A DNA stretch of 64,000 nucleotides from Ditylenchus dipsaci. Taxonomy: Eukaryota > Nematoda > Chromadorea > Rhabditida > Anguinidae. The notes beneath the pieces are model-generated. The model had not been told where the DNA came from. It worked only from the letters and a program-made list of their open reading frames with translations, and ran no database searches. The first letter of the stretch is position 1. Every line of letters starts with the position of its first letter. The stretch is from assembly GCA_004194705.1 (NCBI GenBank), contig SADC01000095.1, forward strand, positions 186,001-250,000, written 5' to 3'. A program made the position numbers and the translations under genes. This document shows positions 39,718-51,534 of this stretch, piece after piece.

Positions 39718-39850
39718 GTAAGTAATTTATTGGGTTGTTGAGAAAGTCCTGCGTTAACAACGATGTATCTAACGCTTTTCAGATGGCTTTCGAAAACTTA
39801 AATATATGAAAATAACAATAACTTTATTTTATGGGTTTCACAATTGAAAT

Positions 39851-40216
39851 ACAGGGTGTAACAAGAATTTTGGCCAATATTAAACGGTCATAACTTTCGT
39901 TGGAGGTCGAATTTTCGATTTCTGTAAACGCATATCAACTCAGTTTTTCTGGTCAATTTTTTTTTGTATATAAGTCAAAAACATGATTTTCGCTTGGTTC
40001 CCTTGTGGCTGGGGTGCTAGTCTGTGGATGGCCTCTGGATGGGTAAGGCCTAAACCAGAGGGCAAATATAAAAAGATCATACTGACTCCTAGCCACAGTC
40101 GGCCACGGACAATCACGGTTACTACTCATTTGGGGCCTACTCATTTCGGCTCCCTCATTTAGGCCCCACTCATTTTGGCCCCAGTATATCAATATAGGAT
40201 TTAAAAACACCCTGTT
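39851..40216. mobile_element. Inverted-repeat element, CAGGGTGT ends
   Basis: Left end CAGGGTGTAACAAG, right end AACACCCTG. The left arm (CATAACTTTCGTTGG) is a diverged form of the arm of 40571-40935. It lies in a Furry intron. Confidence 0.5.
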
Positions 40217-40570
40217 GATCGAAGAACTCTTTCGAGCCAGCATTAATGTACACTGGCCTACTTTTTGCCGAATAGCATTGAATTCATCCGCAATAAATTC
40301 ATTGCTGGTAAATTTATCCTCAATAAATCAATTATAAAAATTTGTGAGGTTAAAGGTTTGAATTCTGGTGGTGGGAGACATTTTTGTTGAATCACGCTCA
40401 TAAACTATCTATCCTCAGGTTGTATAGGAGAACCACCTGGTACTTCCACATTGAATTCATCCACAGAAATTCGCTCCAAGTGGTCTTCCACTTGGAGCAA
40501 TTTTTTCCTTCACTTTTCGGAAGCCAAAACCTGATTCCAAAAATATTTTTTTCAGAAATCGGGGTCCTAA

Positions 40571-40935
40571 TACCGGGTGGTCCAAGATTTTCGGACACTT
40601 TCAAAGCGCCATAACTTTTTTCTGGGATCGAATTTCGAAATTCTGTAAAGGCAGATCGACTCAGAATTTTATGCCGTTTTGCTTGGTATATGATGTCAAA
40701 ATCACGATTTTCGCTTGGTCCTCCCTGTGGTTTAGGTCTCACCCATCCAGAGGCCATCTACAGACCAAGACCAAAACCACAGGGGGACCAAGCGAAAATT
40801 GTGATTTTGATATTATATACCAAGCAAAACGGCATAAAATTCTGAGTCGATCTGCGTTTACAGAATTTCGAAATTCGATCCCAGAAAAAAGTTATGGCGC
40901 TTTGAAAGTGTCCGAAAATCTTGGACCACCCGGTA
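40571..40935. mobile_element. Long near-perfect palindrome, TA-flanked
   Basis: TA|CCGGGTGGTCCAAGATTTTC at the left and GAAAATCTTGGACCACCCGG|TA at the right. The arms pair for about 170 bp. The high identity suggests young age. Confidence 0.8.
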
Positions 40936-40937
40936 TT

Positions 40938-41026
40938 TTCCCGGCAGGGAATTGGCGCGGCAGGGAATTGTCCCCAGCAGGAAATTGTCCGGCAGGGAAT
41001 TGGCGCAGCAGGGAATTGTCACGTAC
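40938..41026. repeat. CGGCAGGGAATTG tandem words
   Basis: About five units of GGCAGGGAATTGGCGC or GGAAATTGTCC type, directly against the palindrome at 40571-40935. All run in one direction, so this is an array without a visible second arm. Confidence 0.6.
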
Positions 41027-41368
41027 CAAGCCACAGTATGGTAAACCTAAACAGCAAAAATACTCGCAAAAAAGGACTTTTATCGCAAGTAGGATCGGTG
41101 TAGAAATTATCAGCACGACTGAGTCTGAGCAAGACGCTCACATTAGTACAAACATCCGTTCTGGTGTTGATTATTACCCCGATTATAAGAGATGAAACTT
41201 GATTTTATAATACTCGATAGCTGCCTGGTAGTTTTATATCATGTATAGTTGGGGAAAAAGGTGGGTTGTGGGACATAACTTCATATGGCACAATGACCAT
41301 TCGAACAAGTTTCACGAAAGACTGAAGCGCTGAAATTTTAGCTAAAGTTTATCATTTATTATTTCCAG

Positions 41369-41972
41369 TGTGCACATTGATGAAGAATTACGAGCCACAG
41401 CATATCAAACACTCCAAAATCTGGTATCTGAGTGTGTTGAATGGAGGTGAAGAAAAAATTGGAATTTCTCATATATTTTCGCCATTAAAACATTTTCAGA
41501 GAAGAGATCATCCACAGTTTCCTGCGCTTCTTGACCAGCAACATACAGGTAGCTTCATCAAAAAAAGATATTCGTATATACTAAATCCATGTTTTAGGAC
41601 ACTTTTCCAACTTTATTGGAGAGTACTGTTCGCTTCTTACTCCAGCTGCTATGCACTTGGCGCTCTTCAATCCTGATGGAAAGGAGGAGGGAAACTCAGG
41701 GCAGTGCTACTCCTAATGACGTTGTAGATGCGATCGCTGTCTCGCCGAATGTGAAAAACGGATTAGTTTACACTGCTAAGACACCAGCTAATCGTGCTGC
41801 TGTAGCCAACGGAAATACGATTAACCAGGCCACGGGTAATAACAGAAAATATTTTTTCATCTTAAACCAAGTTTCTTATTGGTTCCAGAAAATCCCTCAA
41901 GCCAAGTAAGCAGATCGCTGATGTCACCTATTTCAAACAATGCCACTGCCTATGCCATGCACTGTATCGAAG
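41369..41972 (+). CDS. fry: Furry homologue, exons 24-27
   Basis: Exons: 41369-41446, 41500-41548, 41598-41835 and 41889-41972; all phases agree. They encode VHIDEELRATAYQTLQNLV, EEIIHSFLRFLTSNIQ, DTFPTLLESTVRFLLQLLCTW, a Furry-typical variable Asn/Ala-rich linker, and the lead into the VEGFA(L/I)V block (TAYAMHCIE). The preceding intron (39718-41368) holds the two palindromic elements above. No frame breaks are seen here. Confidence 0.9.
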
Positions 41973-41987
41973 GTATTGCACACAAAT

Positions 41988-42149
41988 TACCGTAATTATT
42001 CTAATAGAAACCCTGCCTCTAATAGTACCCCCCCCCCCTTCATATTTTTTGGCTAAGATTTCAAAGTCAAGGCCATTTTCTGTCGAGAATTTAAAGGTTT
42101 TCAGGGTATTAAAAATAGTAACCCGGGGTTTCTATTAGAAAAATTACAG
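41988..42149. mobile_element. TA-type MITE, CCGTAATTATTC variant
   Basis: TA|CCGTAATTATTCTAATAG at the left and CTATTAGAAAAATTACAG at the right. It lies 16 bp after a Furry donor. Confidence 0.6.
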
Positions 42150-42479
42150 AATTTAAAAAATCTAGACAAATGCGCTTGAAATTAAGCCGCGATTGGCAGA
42201 CATCCTCTTCATTAAAAATTTCCTGACTTTCAGATGCAAATACGGCAGTCTTACAGTCAGGATTTTTCGGGAAAATGCCTACCTAATTTGGTCAGATTAG
42301 GGACTGACAGGTTTGAAAAAGATCAAAAATGAAGCCAGAAAAGAAATTCGATGAGTCATATTCGATGAGACTTTCGTTGACTTATCCGATAACTTGTTCA
42401 ATTTATGATCTTATGAGCTGCGAGATTGAGATTTCACCTAAGAACAAAATTGGCAGTGCCAACTTGGCACTAAAGTAGC

Positions 42480-43297
42480 TACAGTAGCAGAAAAAAGTAA
42501 TGTTCCACCTACTAATTTTTTGTTTTTTGCTCGTAACTTTTTTTATTGAGCATATCGGAAAAGTGTAAAAAGTAAACTTATTTTTTCACGTTTTCCTCTA
42601 TCTTTTGAGCAAACAACATTGGGACTAAAAAATTTACATTTACAATAATTTATGACATTTAAAACCGCGCCAAGTTTTTAGGCCGGGAAAAAGTAATGTC
42701 CCACTTCATTGTTACCTATTTGTAGCTACCAAATTTTATGTCTATGGGCAATTTCAAATGTTTATTTGTAAGCCCTGTTTCTCAGCTACAATTTAGGATG
42801 TCAAACTTACTTTTATAATTATTCTAGTAAAAGTTATGACCATCAACATAAAAGCATCGATTTCTAGTCATAGTAAAAAATCTAAGAAAAAGGACTGTTT
42901 GGCCACATAAATAAAAGCTTTTCTCAATATATGTCGATAAAAAGATGACATCCATTGCACCATTCGAAAGCTCTTTGATTTCTCTACAGAATGACATGTC
43001 GACTATGATTTTAGAAAAATACAGGGCTGAGGAACGGATGGTTGAATTTAGACAAGACAAAAAAGGATAAAAATAAGGCAAAAAGAAGGATTTTTTGCTT
43101 TTTTTTAATTCAACCGTCCGTTTCTCAGCCCTGTATTATTTTAAAATTATAGTCGACATGTCATTTTGTAGAGAAATCAAAGAGCGTTTGAATGGTGCAC
43201 TGGATGTCATCTTTACTTTTTACACTTTTCTGATATGCTCAATAAAAAAAGTTACGAACAAAAAGTAGGTGGGACATTACTTTTTTCCGCTACTGTA
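42480..43297. mobile_element. 0.8-kb palindromic TA-flanked element, CAGTAGC ends
   Basis: TA|CAGTAGCAGAAAAAAGTAATG at the left and CATTACTTTTTTCCGCTACTG|TA at the right. A second palindrome inside pairs GATTTCTCTACAGAATGAC with its complement. No transposase frame is present. Confidence 0.75.
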
Positions 43298-43474
43298 TAA
43301 GCTATGCAAGCAGGATAATAAAATTTGCGTAGCAATTGCGCAACACACGTCTGCTACACAACAGCAATCACAACACTACTAAATTTTGAATTTGAATGCT
43401 TTGGTCTCACGCATTAAAGTAGTCCCCGCCTTTTGAAAATTCAAATTTCACCGTGTAACGCACGGGCATGCTTC

Positions 43475-43640
43475 TTTAAAGGGCCATGGCTACGCGTTCT
43501 GGATTGTCCCCCGCCATTTCGAAATTTTTCGCCTAATCATTGAACTTCTGTACGGATTATTTTGGCTTGGTTTTTAACAAAACAAGGCCTATAATTTAAA
43601 GGGGCATGCTCACCTGTTTTACAATTTGTACCCGCCAATT
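43475..43640. repeat. Overlapping partial TTAA-type MITEs
   Basis: TTAA|AGGGCCATGGC at 43475 and AAAGGGGCATGCTCAC at 43599 are left ends of the same class as 20087 and 46714, but no matching right ends follow. They appear truncated into each other. Confidence 0.5.
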
Positions 43641-43902
43641 CGAAAATTTTTACGAATCATTGAACTTTGAACTGATAAATCATGCTCAAAATCTGCTCAG
43701 ATACTTTGTTTAGCGACAAATATTGGCTTGCCAAAAATTGTTTTGTCAAATCTCGGTTTGCCAAATCTCGTTTTTGCCAGATCTCACCTAGCCGGCCAAA
43801 AATGGTGGTCCACCAGATTTAACCGATTTTAGATGCCAAACCGGGAGCCTGCCGTATAAATTAAAATTTCCCTTTCCATGTTTTGGCAAACCAAATTTTT
43901 AG

Positions 43903-44525
43903 GTTTCGCTATTGTTTTGCTTTGCCAATTACGTCAGCAACTCAAGAAAATTGCAATCTCAATGCTAAAAGAGGTCAAACAACTGTTGCTTTTGCTGTGT
44001 ATAAGCGTAAGTCCAGTAAAAGATCCAAATTCAACATACCGAGAACAGGAGTTATGCCATCCTTTTCTAGCAATATGACACGCCTGTAATGGAAGTGCTG
44101 GACGAAGCCACCAGTTATGTTGTCAACAAATATGTCGAGCATGTTTCTTTGACCGAAAGGGTATGTTTTTCAGTCAGTGATTTAAATTTTCTCAAAAATC
44201 TTATTTCAAAGTGTAACTCTTTTTTATATATTTTTTTTCTAGCAAAGTTGGAATGCCGACTTTGCAACAGCTTGCGAAAAAATCTGCAATCTTGAGGCAG
44301 ACACTTGCCTGGGTAATCTTATTTCTTATTCCTTCTTTTCAAAGGATAGAAACCTCGAAAAATAACAATTTCAGTAAATGCGGACAAGGGAAATGAGTAT
44401 TTAAGATGGGATCCGTAAGTCTAGTTTTCTGATAAAATACATTTATCGCTATTCAATTTTACAGGTGGGCTTGTGCTCTCTCAGGATATTGCGAATACAA
44501 ATTTCTGCTTGCTCAATGTCCCACG
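43903..44525 (+). CDS. fry: Furry homologue, exons 28-32
   Basis: Exons: 43903-44006, 44071-44160, 44243-44312, 44375-44414 and 44465-44525; the phases agree throughout. They encode GFAIVLLCQLRQQLKKIAIS and MLKEVKQLLLLL, PVMEVLDEATSYVVNKYVEH, SWNADFATACEKICN and WACALSGYCEYKFLLAQCPT. These correspond to the Furry region after VEGFALV, where vertebrate Furry has a LREI.ALF-type helix and a WNS-type segment. The last exon joins, in phase, to AVSYAWPALFSRL at 45462. Confidence 0.88.
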
Positions 44526-45034
44526 GTAAATCGTGCCATTATTTATTGACGTCAATTTTCCAAGTCTACCTGTGTAACCCATGTAGATTTTTTGTGATCC
44601 CTCGTAAGACTAGGGAAGAAGCGTTTCTTTCGAGAATCGCATCTAACGCATTCATATCTGGCTGAATTCCCGTTATGGCCCGCCTGGGATAACCCATGAA
44701 ATAGCCACTGAAGCTGTAGCTAGCAAGGGTGAATTAGAAATCTAAAAATTGTAGCTCCTTTCACTAGGAATATTTTAGTACCTATTGCAGTGAAAACATC
44801 CGCAAAATTTTCGAAAACATGATTGACCAGTCATTTTTGCAAATAAAATCGATAAGTATGCATTCCACAAAGTATGCAGTGAAAATGAGTACATCCTGTG
44901 TCTATTTAACAAGGCATGGCCAGCTAAAGTTGTGCGACCAGTGATTGAACCAAAGATATCAACGCTTTTATGACGAGTTGCGAAATACCTGCCCGGCCTC
45001 CTTCGTTCCGCCAGTGGTTGCTCTGGTATGAACT

Positions 45035-45150
45035 AGAGTTGGCTCGCAATCGATATTTTACCGGAACCGTAATTTTAGTTTTGCCAAAACCGAAACCGAA
45101 ATCGGAATTTGAGTTTTATAAAAATCGGAACCGATAAATAGATAAAATAA
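45035..45150. repeat. AAACCGAAACCGAAATCGG words
   Basis: Begins with TAGAGTTGGCTCGCAATCG, an end like those of the GGGTTGG foldbacks. Short ACCGAAACCGAAATCGG words and complements follow. The right end was not found. Confidence 0.4.
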
Positions 45151-45213
45151 ATAGAGATAAAAGTCATAAAGGGAACCAGCGCGATTTTCTTATTGGGTTT
45201 AATCACTTATAAT

Positions 45214-45427
45214 CAGGGCTGCCATCTCAAATTTTTTTTAAAAAGGACACTTGGTCAAAAAAAGGACGTTTTGACCATTTTTGGAGAAAAAAGTGCATTT
45301 TATCTAGTGCTTATTGCATTTTGAAGCCAAAAAAAAAAGATTTCGACTAAAACTTCAAAAATGAGAAAAGATTTGGGAAATCTAAAAAAAGGACAAATCT
45401 TATTAAAAAGGACATCTGGCAGCCCTG
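45214..45427. mobile_element. hAT-like MITE, CAGGGCTGCC ends, perfect 8-bp duplication
   Basis: CTTATAAT (45206-45213) | CAGGGCTGCCATCT ... TGGCAGCCCTG | CTTATAAT (45428-45435). Words AAAAAGGACA repeat near both ends. It ends about 35 bp before the acceptor of a Furry exon. Confidence 0.85.
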
Positions 45428-45461
45428 CTTATAATCAATTTTCAACGTTTTATCGATTCAG

Positions 45462-47632
45462 GCAGTATCGTATGCTTGGCCAGCATTGTTCAGTCGCCTG
45501 AATGCATGCGCTCAATTTGTAGATCCAAGGTATTTTGAAATTTAATCGCATTCCTTTCACAGATTCCAAATTCCAGCAATCCACAAAACGAAAGCCGTGG
45601 CTCATTGTTGAGGAGTAGCAAGAGCAAATCCACAGCCTCAACACTTTGCAAAGAAGCCTTGAGTCAGGTAATGCGTGCAAAAAAAACAGACCATACTCAT
45701 TGTAATTATCAATTTTTTGCAGGACAGCTACTTGTCTTTGTGGCAAAAGTACTTAGTGATGTGCTTTTCATTGGCTCAGCCCACAACCTTCCAACTTCCT
45801 AGTTCTCTCAACTCAGTCAACAGGAGTTTCTCGCCGAGCACAACGTAGGAATTTTTAGAAATTTAGAATTTGTAGCAAAAACGACATTTAGAGGGCCGGA
45901 AATATATTTTGAGAACCGGTGCTAAGGTGGAAGCATCTAGTAAAAATTTCGGGCCTTACTTAAAGTTCGGGCACCCAACATAAAGGAACACCTTGCTGTT
46001 ATTAAATTTCGCCTTGGTCTTCTTGCTCTTTTTAAAGTTTTGAAAAGTCTCCTCAGAGTGAGAAAAGAAAAGTTATAAAACAGCAGAGGTCCTTAGTTCT
46101 TTACAGATTGTTCGAACTACAGTAGAGCCACATTTGAGCGCTGGTATGTCATCAGGCACCGATTCGGGTGCCAAGCTATGCAATTTTTCACGCAATAAAT
46201 CTTCAAAACTTACTTCATTCGACCTAATGTTATACTTGTCATTTGGATTGCACATAAGATTCTTTTGTTAACAACATAGACAAAAAATATTATTATTCAG
46301 ACTGGAGACAGCTGATATGATCCGGAACATGGCAATGTCCAGCTCCATCCGCATTGCTCGCTCCACTTCATTGAACTGTTCTCAGCTATTCAAAAGGTGT
46401 CCTCTATTTGCATTGACAAGAGTAAATCGAATGAAAAGTTCAGGTAGCGAATATGCTTCGCTGGGAGAATATGACCGACATGCGAGACTCAGTGGTTCTC
46501 GGAATTGGTTCCACCAATCCCGTCTGCTTTGAGTAAGTTTTGCGCCGGTACTGATAATTATCGTGCCACCACATGCAATAACAGTCAATTATTTGATGGT
46601 TAAACTTCTCGATGGGTTTGGATTAAATTGTAAAAAGCCTCACTTCTTTACTATGATTACGAATGGAAAACAAAAGCTTTTGATAGGTTTCAAATTTAAC
46701 AAAATTACAAATGTTAAAGGACCATGGTTTTTGAGCGCAGTGGCATGTGCAAAATTTGAATTGGCGGGGGACACTTCTCTTTGGTCTCTCACTGTACTCT
46801 TTCGAGTCATTCGAAACGACTCCAAAGAGTACATTGATAGACGAAAGAGACGTGTCCCCGCCAATTCAAATTTCGCACATGCCACTGCGCGCAAAAACCA
46901 TGGTCCTTTAAGGAAGATTTCAAAAAGGATCTAACTGAAATGTTGCCCTAAAGTCTAAATTCTTATTCCTTTTTTTATTGCTTCTTGCCCCTTTTTCAAA
47001 GTTCAAATAAAAAAACTGAAATCTTGCCCCTTTTTTCTAAAATGTTGCCCCTTTTTAATCAAACCGGGTAAATTCCTCCGATTTTTCATCGAAGGCGCTA
47101 AATCGGAGAAATTCACTCGATCTTGATTAAAAAGGGGCAACATTTTAGAAAAAAAGGGGCAAGATTTCAGTTTGTTTTTGTTCCAAATTTGTAAAGGGGC
47201 AAGAAATAATAAAAGGAACAAGAATTCAGACTTTAGGGCAACATTTCAATTTGATCCTTTCCAAAAATATCTGATATTTTTCACAAGTTTTCAAATATTA
47301 TTTTGCAATTATATTATTTTCGGACTTGTTCAGACTTTTACTGGAGGAACTAAACAACCGAGGACTGTTGAGAGAAGCCCAAGACAAGAAGGTAGAAAGC
47401 AATGTGAGAAGGAGGAAACGAAAAGACCTTCTGCGTCTCCAGTTGCTACGTGTTTTGGAAGTGGTAGGTTCCTGTGATAATCATTTTTCTTTTTCAACTT
47501 TTTGTTAATTTGCAGGCCCTTTTTCGAGGTTTAATAGAGTACAGCTGCTTGGTGGACCATCATTCCGGCCTGTTATCACCCATAATTTTGGAATTCATAG
47601 ACTCCATCAGGCAAAATGTGGAGTCTGACGTG
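45462..47632 (+). CDS. fry: Furry homologue, exons 33-39
   Basis: Exons: 45462-45529, 45577-45667, 45723-45844, 46301-46396, 46444-46532, 47334-47463 and 47516-47632. They encode AVSYAWPALFSRLNACAQFV, a Ser-rich linker, SYLSLWQKYLVMCFSLAQ, RDSVVLGIGSTNPVCFE and LLEELNNRGLLREAQ, then RRRKRKDLLRLQLLRVLEV, which matches the basic motif (RRRRRD.LRVQLVR) that is a hallmark of Furry. One A appears to be missing in the run 46392-46395: with it the 47-bp intron joins in phase. A minus-strand frame at 46073-46255 falls in an intron and is not supported. Confidence 0.88.
46714..46911. mobile_element. TTAA-flanked piggyBac-type MITE
   Basis: TTAA|AGGACCATGGTTTTTG at the left and CAAAAACCATGGTCCT|TTAA at the right. 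Arms pair almost to the centre. Confidence 0.8.
46925..47262. mobile_element. Foldback with TTGCCCCTTTTT word array
   Basis: Arms are GATCTAACTGAAATGTTGCCC and GGGCAACATTTCAATTTGATC. The left half has about four words TTGCCCCTTTTT and the right half their complements. A palindromic core (GGTAAATTCCTCCGATTT region) lies near 47075. It adjoins the TTAA MITE and is in a Furry intron. Confidence 0.7.
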
Positions 47633-48014
47633 GTAAGATAAAAACTCACTGTCGAGAAAGTAATTGGGATGCTTAAAGGGTAGTATAATCATGCTGTCAA
47701 GATTTAAAATATTACTGTAAAATATTTAATTTCGTGGCCTAAAATTTTGAATTCTGCTTGAAACTTGGAATCAGAATTTAAAGTTGTGGGTAGATTCCAA
47801 ATTTTGAGCACCAGCTTTTTAATTCTGGTAGAGAAAGGAAAAAAGCCATACTAATAACCAGGTTACGTCAGAACACAATACACGACGCAATTTTTGACAT
47901 TCTAAAACTTAGATCGACTCAGTTGGTTTAAATACAGTTACTGTACTTAAATATGTCAGTCAGTATCAAAATTGGTTTTGCACAAAAAATCGGAAAATAA
48001 CCGTTAGAAAAAAT

Positions 48015-48433
48015 GGGTTGGCCAAACTTGCGGACAATATTTTGCGGATGCGTGTTTCCGGACGTGATTTTTGCGGACGGAGCTTTGCGGACAAGGTTTT
48101 GCGCCTCAAATTTTGCGGACGAAGATTTGCGGACGAACATTTGCGGACGAGGGTTCGCGGACGATAATTATAAATAGATCTCTCTTATTCTGCAAGATTT
48201 CCAAGACCTCAATCGCAGTCACTCAGTCGCAGTCACATTGCGTCCGAAAATTTTCGTTCGCAAGTACCGATCCGCAAAAGTCTGTCCGCAAATGTTGCGT
48301 CCGCAAAATTTGGTCCGCAAAATCTCGTCCGCAAATCTCCTTCCGCGAATGTTCGTCCGCAAATGTTTCGTATGGAAAATTTGGTCCGCAAGCGTTGCGT
48401 CCGCAAAATGTTGTCCGCAAGTCTGGCCAACCC
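48015..48433. mobile_element. Foldback with TTTGCGGAC word array, copy 2
   Basis: Ends are GGGTTGGCCAAACTTGCGG and CCGCAAGTCTGGCCAACCC. Flanking 8-mers are GAAAAAAT and GAAAAATA. The left half reads TTTGCGGACGAAGA-like words, the right half their complements. The order and spacing of words differ from copy 1 although the ends match. Confidence 0.8.
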
Positions 48434-48536
48434 GAAAAATAAGGTGTCCTGTGACAATGTGAGTTGAAGATGGGAAAGACAAGTCCAAACCAATTTTGTA
48501 TTGCTTATCACGCAAGTTCACAATGTTCGTCTTTAG

Positions 48537-49116
48537 GATCGTGACATGGCCACGCTGACCAGTCTGCGACTTCATTTTGCTAAAACTGTCCTTCTGCTAA
48601 TCAATGGAGTTTCATGTAAAATTTTTCCAGGCATTTTTATATTTCTTCACTACACCATGAAAATATTTAGTGGACCAACGAAAAAATCTACTTCCAGTGG
48701 ACATCAAGCACAACTTTTCACATTGTTTTTCTCGTGGTGCAGTCGAGTGCCCCCCAGCAAGAAAGAGTGTGAAGTGGGTGCTTATGTGGAGCAAAAAGCA
48801 GTTTTAGCCATGTGTGCACTAAACTGCTGCGGATCCGTGTTCGAGTCTCCAAGATCTTTGAACGACGAGGAAAATTTGTATAGATGGTTGGAAGCTTTGG
48901 CCAGCTACAATGTGGAAATTATTTTAATTATTTTATGAATACGCCAACTTGTCGTTTTTAGATGGGCAATGTTTGTGAAGAAACGCTGTGCCTCGTGCTA
49001 CACCTCAATGAACACTACCCTCAGTTGTTCGAATGGACTATCCGCACATGCTATACCAAGGCTGACAATTTGTCTTCTAAATGTTTCCGTGCTTTGGCCA
49101 TGCTGTTTTCTAAGAG
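48537..49116 (+). CDS. fry: Furry homologue, exons 40-42
   Basis: Exons: 48537-48615, 48631-48911 and 48962-49116. They encode DMATLTSLRLHFAKTVLLL, QLFTLFFSWCSRVPPSKKE, EQKAVLAMCALNCCGSVFE, LNDEENLYRWLEALAS, ETLCLVLHLNEHYPQLFEW and KCFRALAMLFSKR. The blocks match Furry (YLYKWLD.., GCFKAIA.VF). The intron between the first two exons would be only 15 bp (48616-48630). Read-through of those 15 bases keeps the frame, adding five codons (CKIFP), so a single exon 48537-48911 is the better model. A 4-kb intron with minus-strand gene relics follows. Confidence 0.85.
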
Positions 49117-49272
49117 GTAACCTTTTTGCACAAAAGAACTAACTTTTTTGGACAGTTTCGGGACTACAACAGAGTTCGAAGTCCTCGGGAAGAACACCCC
49201 ATGCCTTCACTCGTTTTTTGGACGGCAATATATTTTTAAACGGCATTATCTAAAAAAAGCATTTTTTGAAAC

Positions 49273-49514
49273 TAACGTATTTCCTCGAATTAGCCGTTTT
49301 TTTGATCCCTGAAAATCGGAAAATTTGAGATTAATCTTGAGATTTTCGGGTGAAAATCCAAAATTAAAAAAGCATAATCGGTAAAGCTCGTGAGATTACA
49401 GAAAATGCAATAAACAGCTTTGGAATGTATTTTTTCTGGCCTGTTATATAGGTCCTCAAAGTCGAGCGGGTGGATTATTAAAGAGGGGAGCGGCTAATTA
49501 GAGGAAATACGGTA
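49273..49514. mobile_element. TA-type MITE, CGTATTTCC family
   Basis: TAACGTATTTCCTCGAATTAG at the left and CTAATTAGAGGAAATACGG|TA at the right. It lies in a Furry intron. Confidence 0.65.
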
Positions 49515-50107
49515 TTTCAAAATTGTGCTTTTACACATCAACTTACCAGGAGAACCAATTCACTTACTGTGTAGTATACAGGTTGAGTCGTAAAAACTGC
49601 TCCATTTTCGGTAAAGTTTTTCGAGGGATGACGCGCCTTGAAAATAAAAAACTTAATGGAACAAGGCAGACTGTGGTGTATAGTGAGATTGGTCGAATTA
49701 CATTTCATTAAATTATCAACTCACGACGGTTTTTTGCGAGTTCTTTTAGAAAAATAATAACAAATATTAACATTTTTGTATGACTTTTCGTCGTGGGCCC
49801 TTATTTGAGTAAACATCTTTTGTTAATATTTTTAACTAGGGGAGCCCAGGAACAAATATTTCAATAAAGATTTGAAAAAGAATTTAGCTTATATTTATTT
49901 CACAACTTTGTTGTATTTTAAACGCGCTACGCGCGTCGTACTGGTGCTAGATGGCCGCTCAAAGCGGCCAGAATTTCATAATAATTAAAATTTTTTATTG
50001 AACAATTACCGCGTACTATTCAAATAACGTTTTTAACAGATTTAATAAAATCAGTTTCTTAGCTAACATGGGTACATCAAACATGAATTTTCGAGTAAGA
50101 ATTAAAA

Positions 50108-50256
50108 AAATTTAACCCAGCTCGGGATCTCATGCTCATTTTCAAGACATCCAACCCAGTCCAGGATGTCATGCCCATTTTCAGGAAATCCAACTCAGTC
50201 CAATTTCTTATGTCCATTTGCAAGACATCCAACCCAACCCGGGATCTCATGCCCAT
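50108..50256. repeat. 36-bp tandem word, copy 2
   Basis: Four degenerate units of CATCCAACCCAGTCC and ATGTCATGCCCATTTTC. It is the reverse complement of the unit at 34840-34925, 15 kb away in another Furry intron. Confidence 0.65.
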
Positions 50257-50272
50257 TTGTCAATTGAAAAAG

Positions 50273-51125
50273 TGTAAGCATGTATTGAACAATAAAATAA
50301 CGGCAACAAAGTAGAATGCGGAGAAATTAACGGCGAATGAGCTTCTCAAGTTTTTCATTGCATCTTCCAGACGCTTCTGATGGACTGAGGAACGGCGAAT
50401 AAACTTAAAGGCATAATCCAATTCTTTTCGATTGTCATCAACAGCCTACAAAAATGTATACTCAGATAATCCGATGCGAAATGAAGGCCTTACCTGCTGC
50501 AATTCAGTAAACATGAGCACAACTCATCTTTTTCGATTCTTTCCAGGAAATTCCTTCTTTCTATGCACTTGCTGCCAACTTGGTGGTGACATCTTGGCTG
50601 CCGGATCCTCTTGGCGTGAGACCTTTTCATTCGACGTGCACATCATAGAATCTTTCGGGAAGTAGCCAACTAATTTGTATCAGTTTTTAATATTCCTGTT
50701 TATTAAAGTTCAGTTTACCTAAAATCCCCTCTTTGTCGAAAACTTTTACAAAAGACGCTTTTTCTTGCGGAACAATAGCTAAATTTAAAAGCTTGCCTAA
50801 GAAACAAAAAAAATATTACCCTTTGGCTCGACTTCTTTTTTCGGAATTCGCAATATTTGAGCAAGTTGAAGATGTCGGCATCATTGCCAGTTTCATTTCC
50901 AGTGGACTGAATAGACGACTGCTTGCCGCTTTCCACATACTGCAAGAATTGTTGAAACAGTTGAGCTTAAAAAAATATTGAAGAGAGAAAATGTCGAAAA
51001 AAAAACCGACCATTTGAGGAATCGATCGAGCTATTTCCACTATCCTTGCTGGACTCTTTGAGATTGATAATTGCCGGCTGGAGTGTGTTCTGACTCAGAT
51101 TCTTTTTAGCAGACTTTTTGCCCAT
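50273..51125 (-). pseudogene. Small unresolved gene or relic nested in Furry
   Basis: A chain of minus-strand coding-like pieces. MGKKSAKKNLSQNTLQPAII starts at 51125 and ends at a donor near 51011. YVESGKQSSIQSTGNETGND follows (about 50940-50823), then VPQEKASFVKVFDKEGIL (about 50780-50719), then YFPKDSMMCTSNEKV (about 50660 on). The last piece (50449-50273) reads DDNRKELDYAFKFIRRSS and ends in a hydrophobic tail, FYFVAVILLFN, before the stop, so a tail-anchored protein is possible. Junction phases fail by one base in three places, and the fourth piece stops early. It is either a gene with base-call errors or a decayed one. I do not recognise the family. Confidence 0.35.
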
Positions 51126-51534
51126 ATTCAAGCTTTCGAGGATGAGAACTATATCTGAAACAAACGAAAATTTTCAACTAAAGATCATGTAAAATTGCAA
51201 ACTAAGAAAAATAGGAAAATTTAGGTGAAAAAATTAAAAAACCACAAAAATTTGCCTTGAAAAATTGGGGAAAAAAAGTTGAGCTAAAAAAAATTTTCCG
51301 TACTCCCCGTGAAAGTTACTTGAGAAAGGTGCAAAATTTTTCAAAAAAGTGCCCGGAACATACCCAACAAAGAGCTTTTACACTCAGAGAATTTTTTTTT
51401 CTATATAGGTAATTTTTTTCTATATAGGTAATTGCAAAAAACGACAGGAGGACCAAGGCATTCATGTAATGAATGTCGCTGAGACGTCCGTTTGCCGACA
51501 AAGGCACTACATAAAAGAGACTTTATTCGACCAT

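Noticed and set aside
40671..41195. 174-codon plus frame with repeated PAGNWRGRELS units
   Set aside because: It runs through one arm of a perfect palindrome and then a tandem-word array, so the repetition comes from the DNA repeat.
46073..46255. Minus-strand 60-codon frame starting MCNPNDKYN
   Set aside because: It lies in a Furry intron. The flanking Furry exons join in phase without it and it has no recognised domain.
48616..48630. 15-bp intron in Furry
   Set aside because: The 15 bases are a multiple of three with no stop, so simple read-through of one exon explains the sequence without an implausibly small intron.
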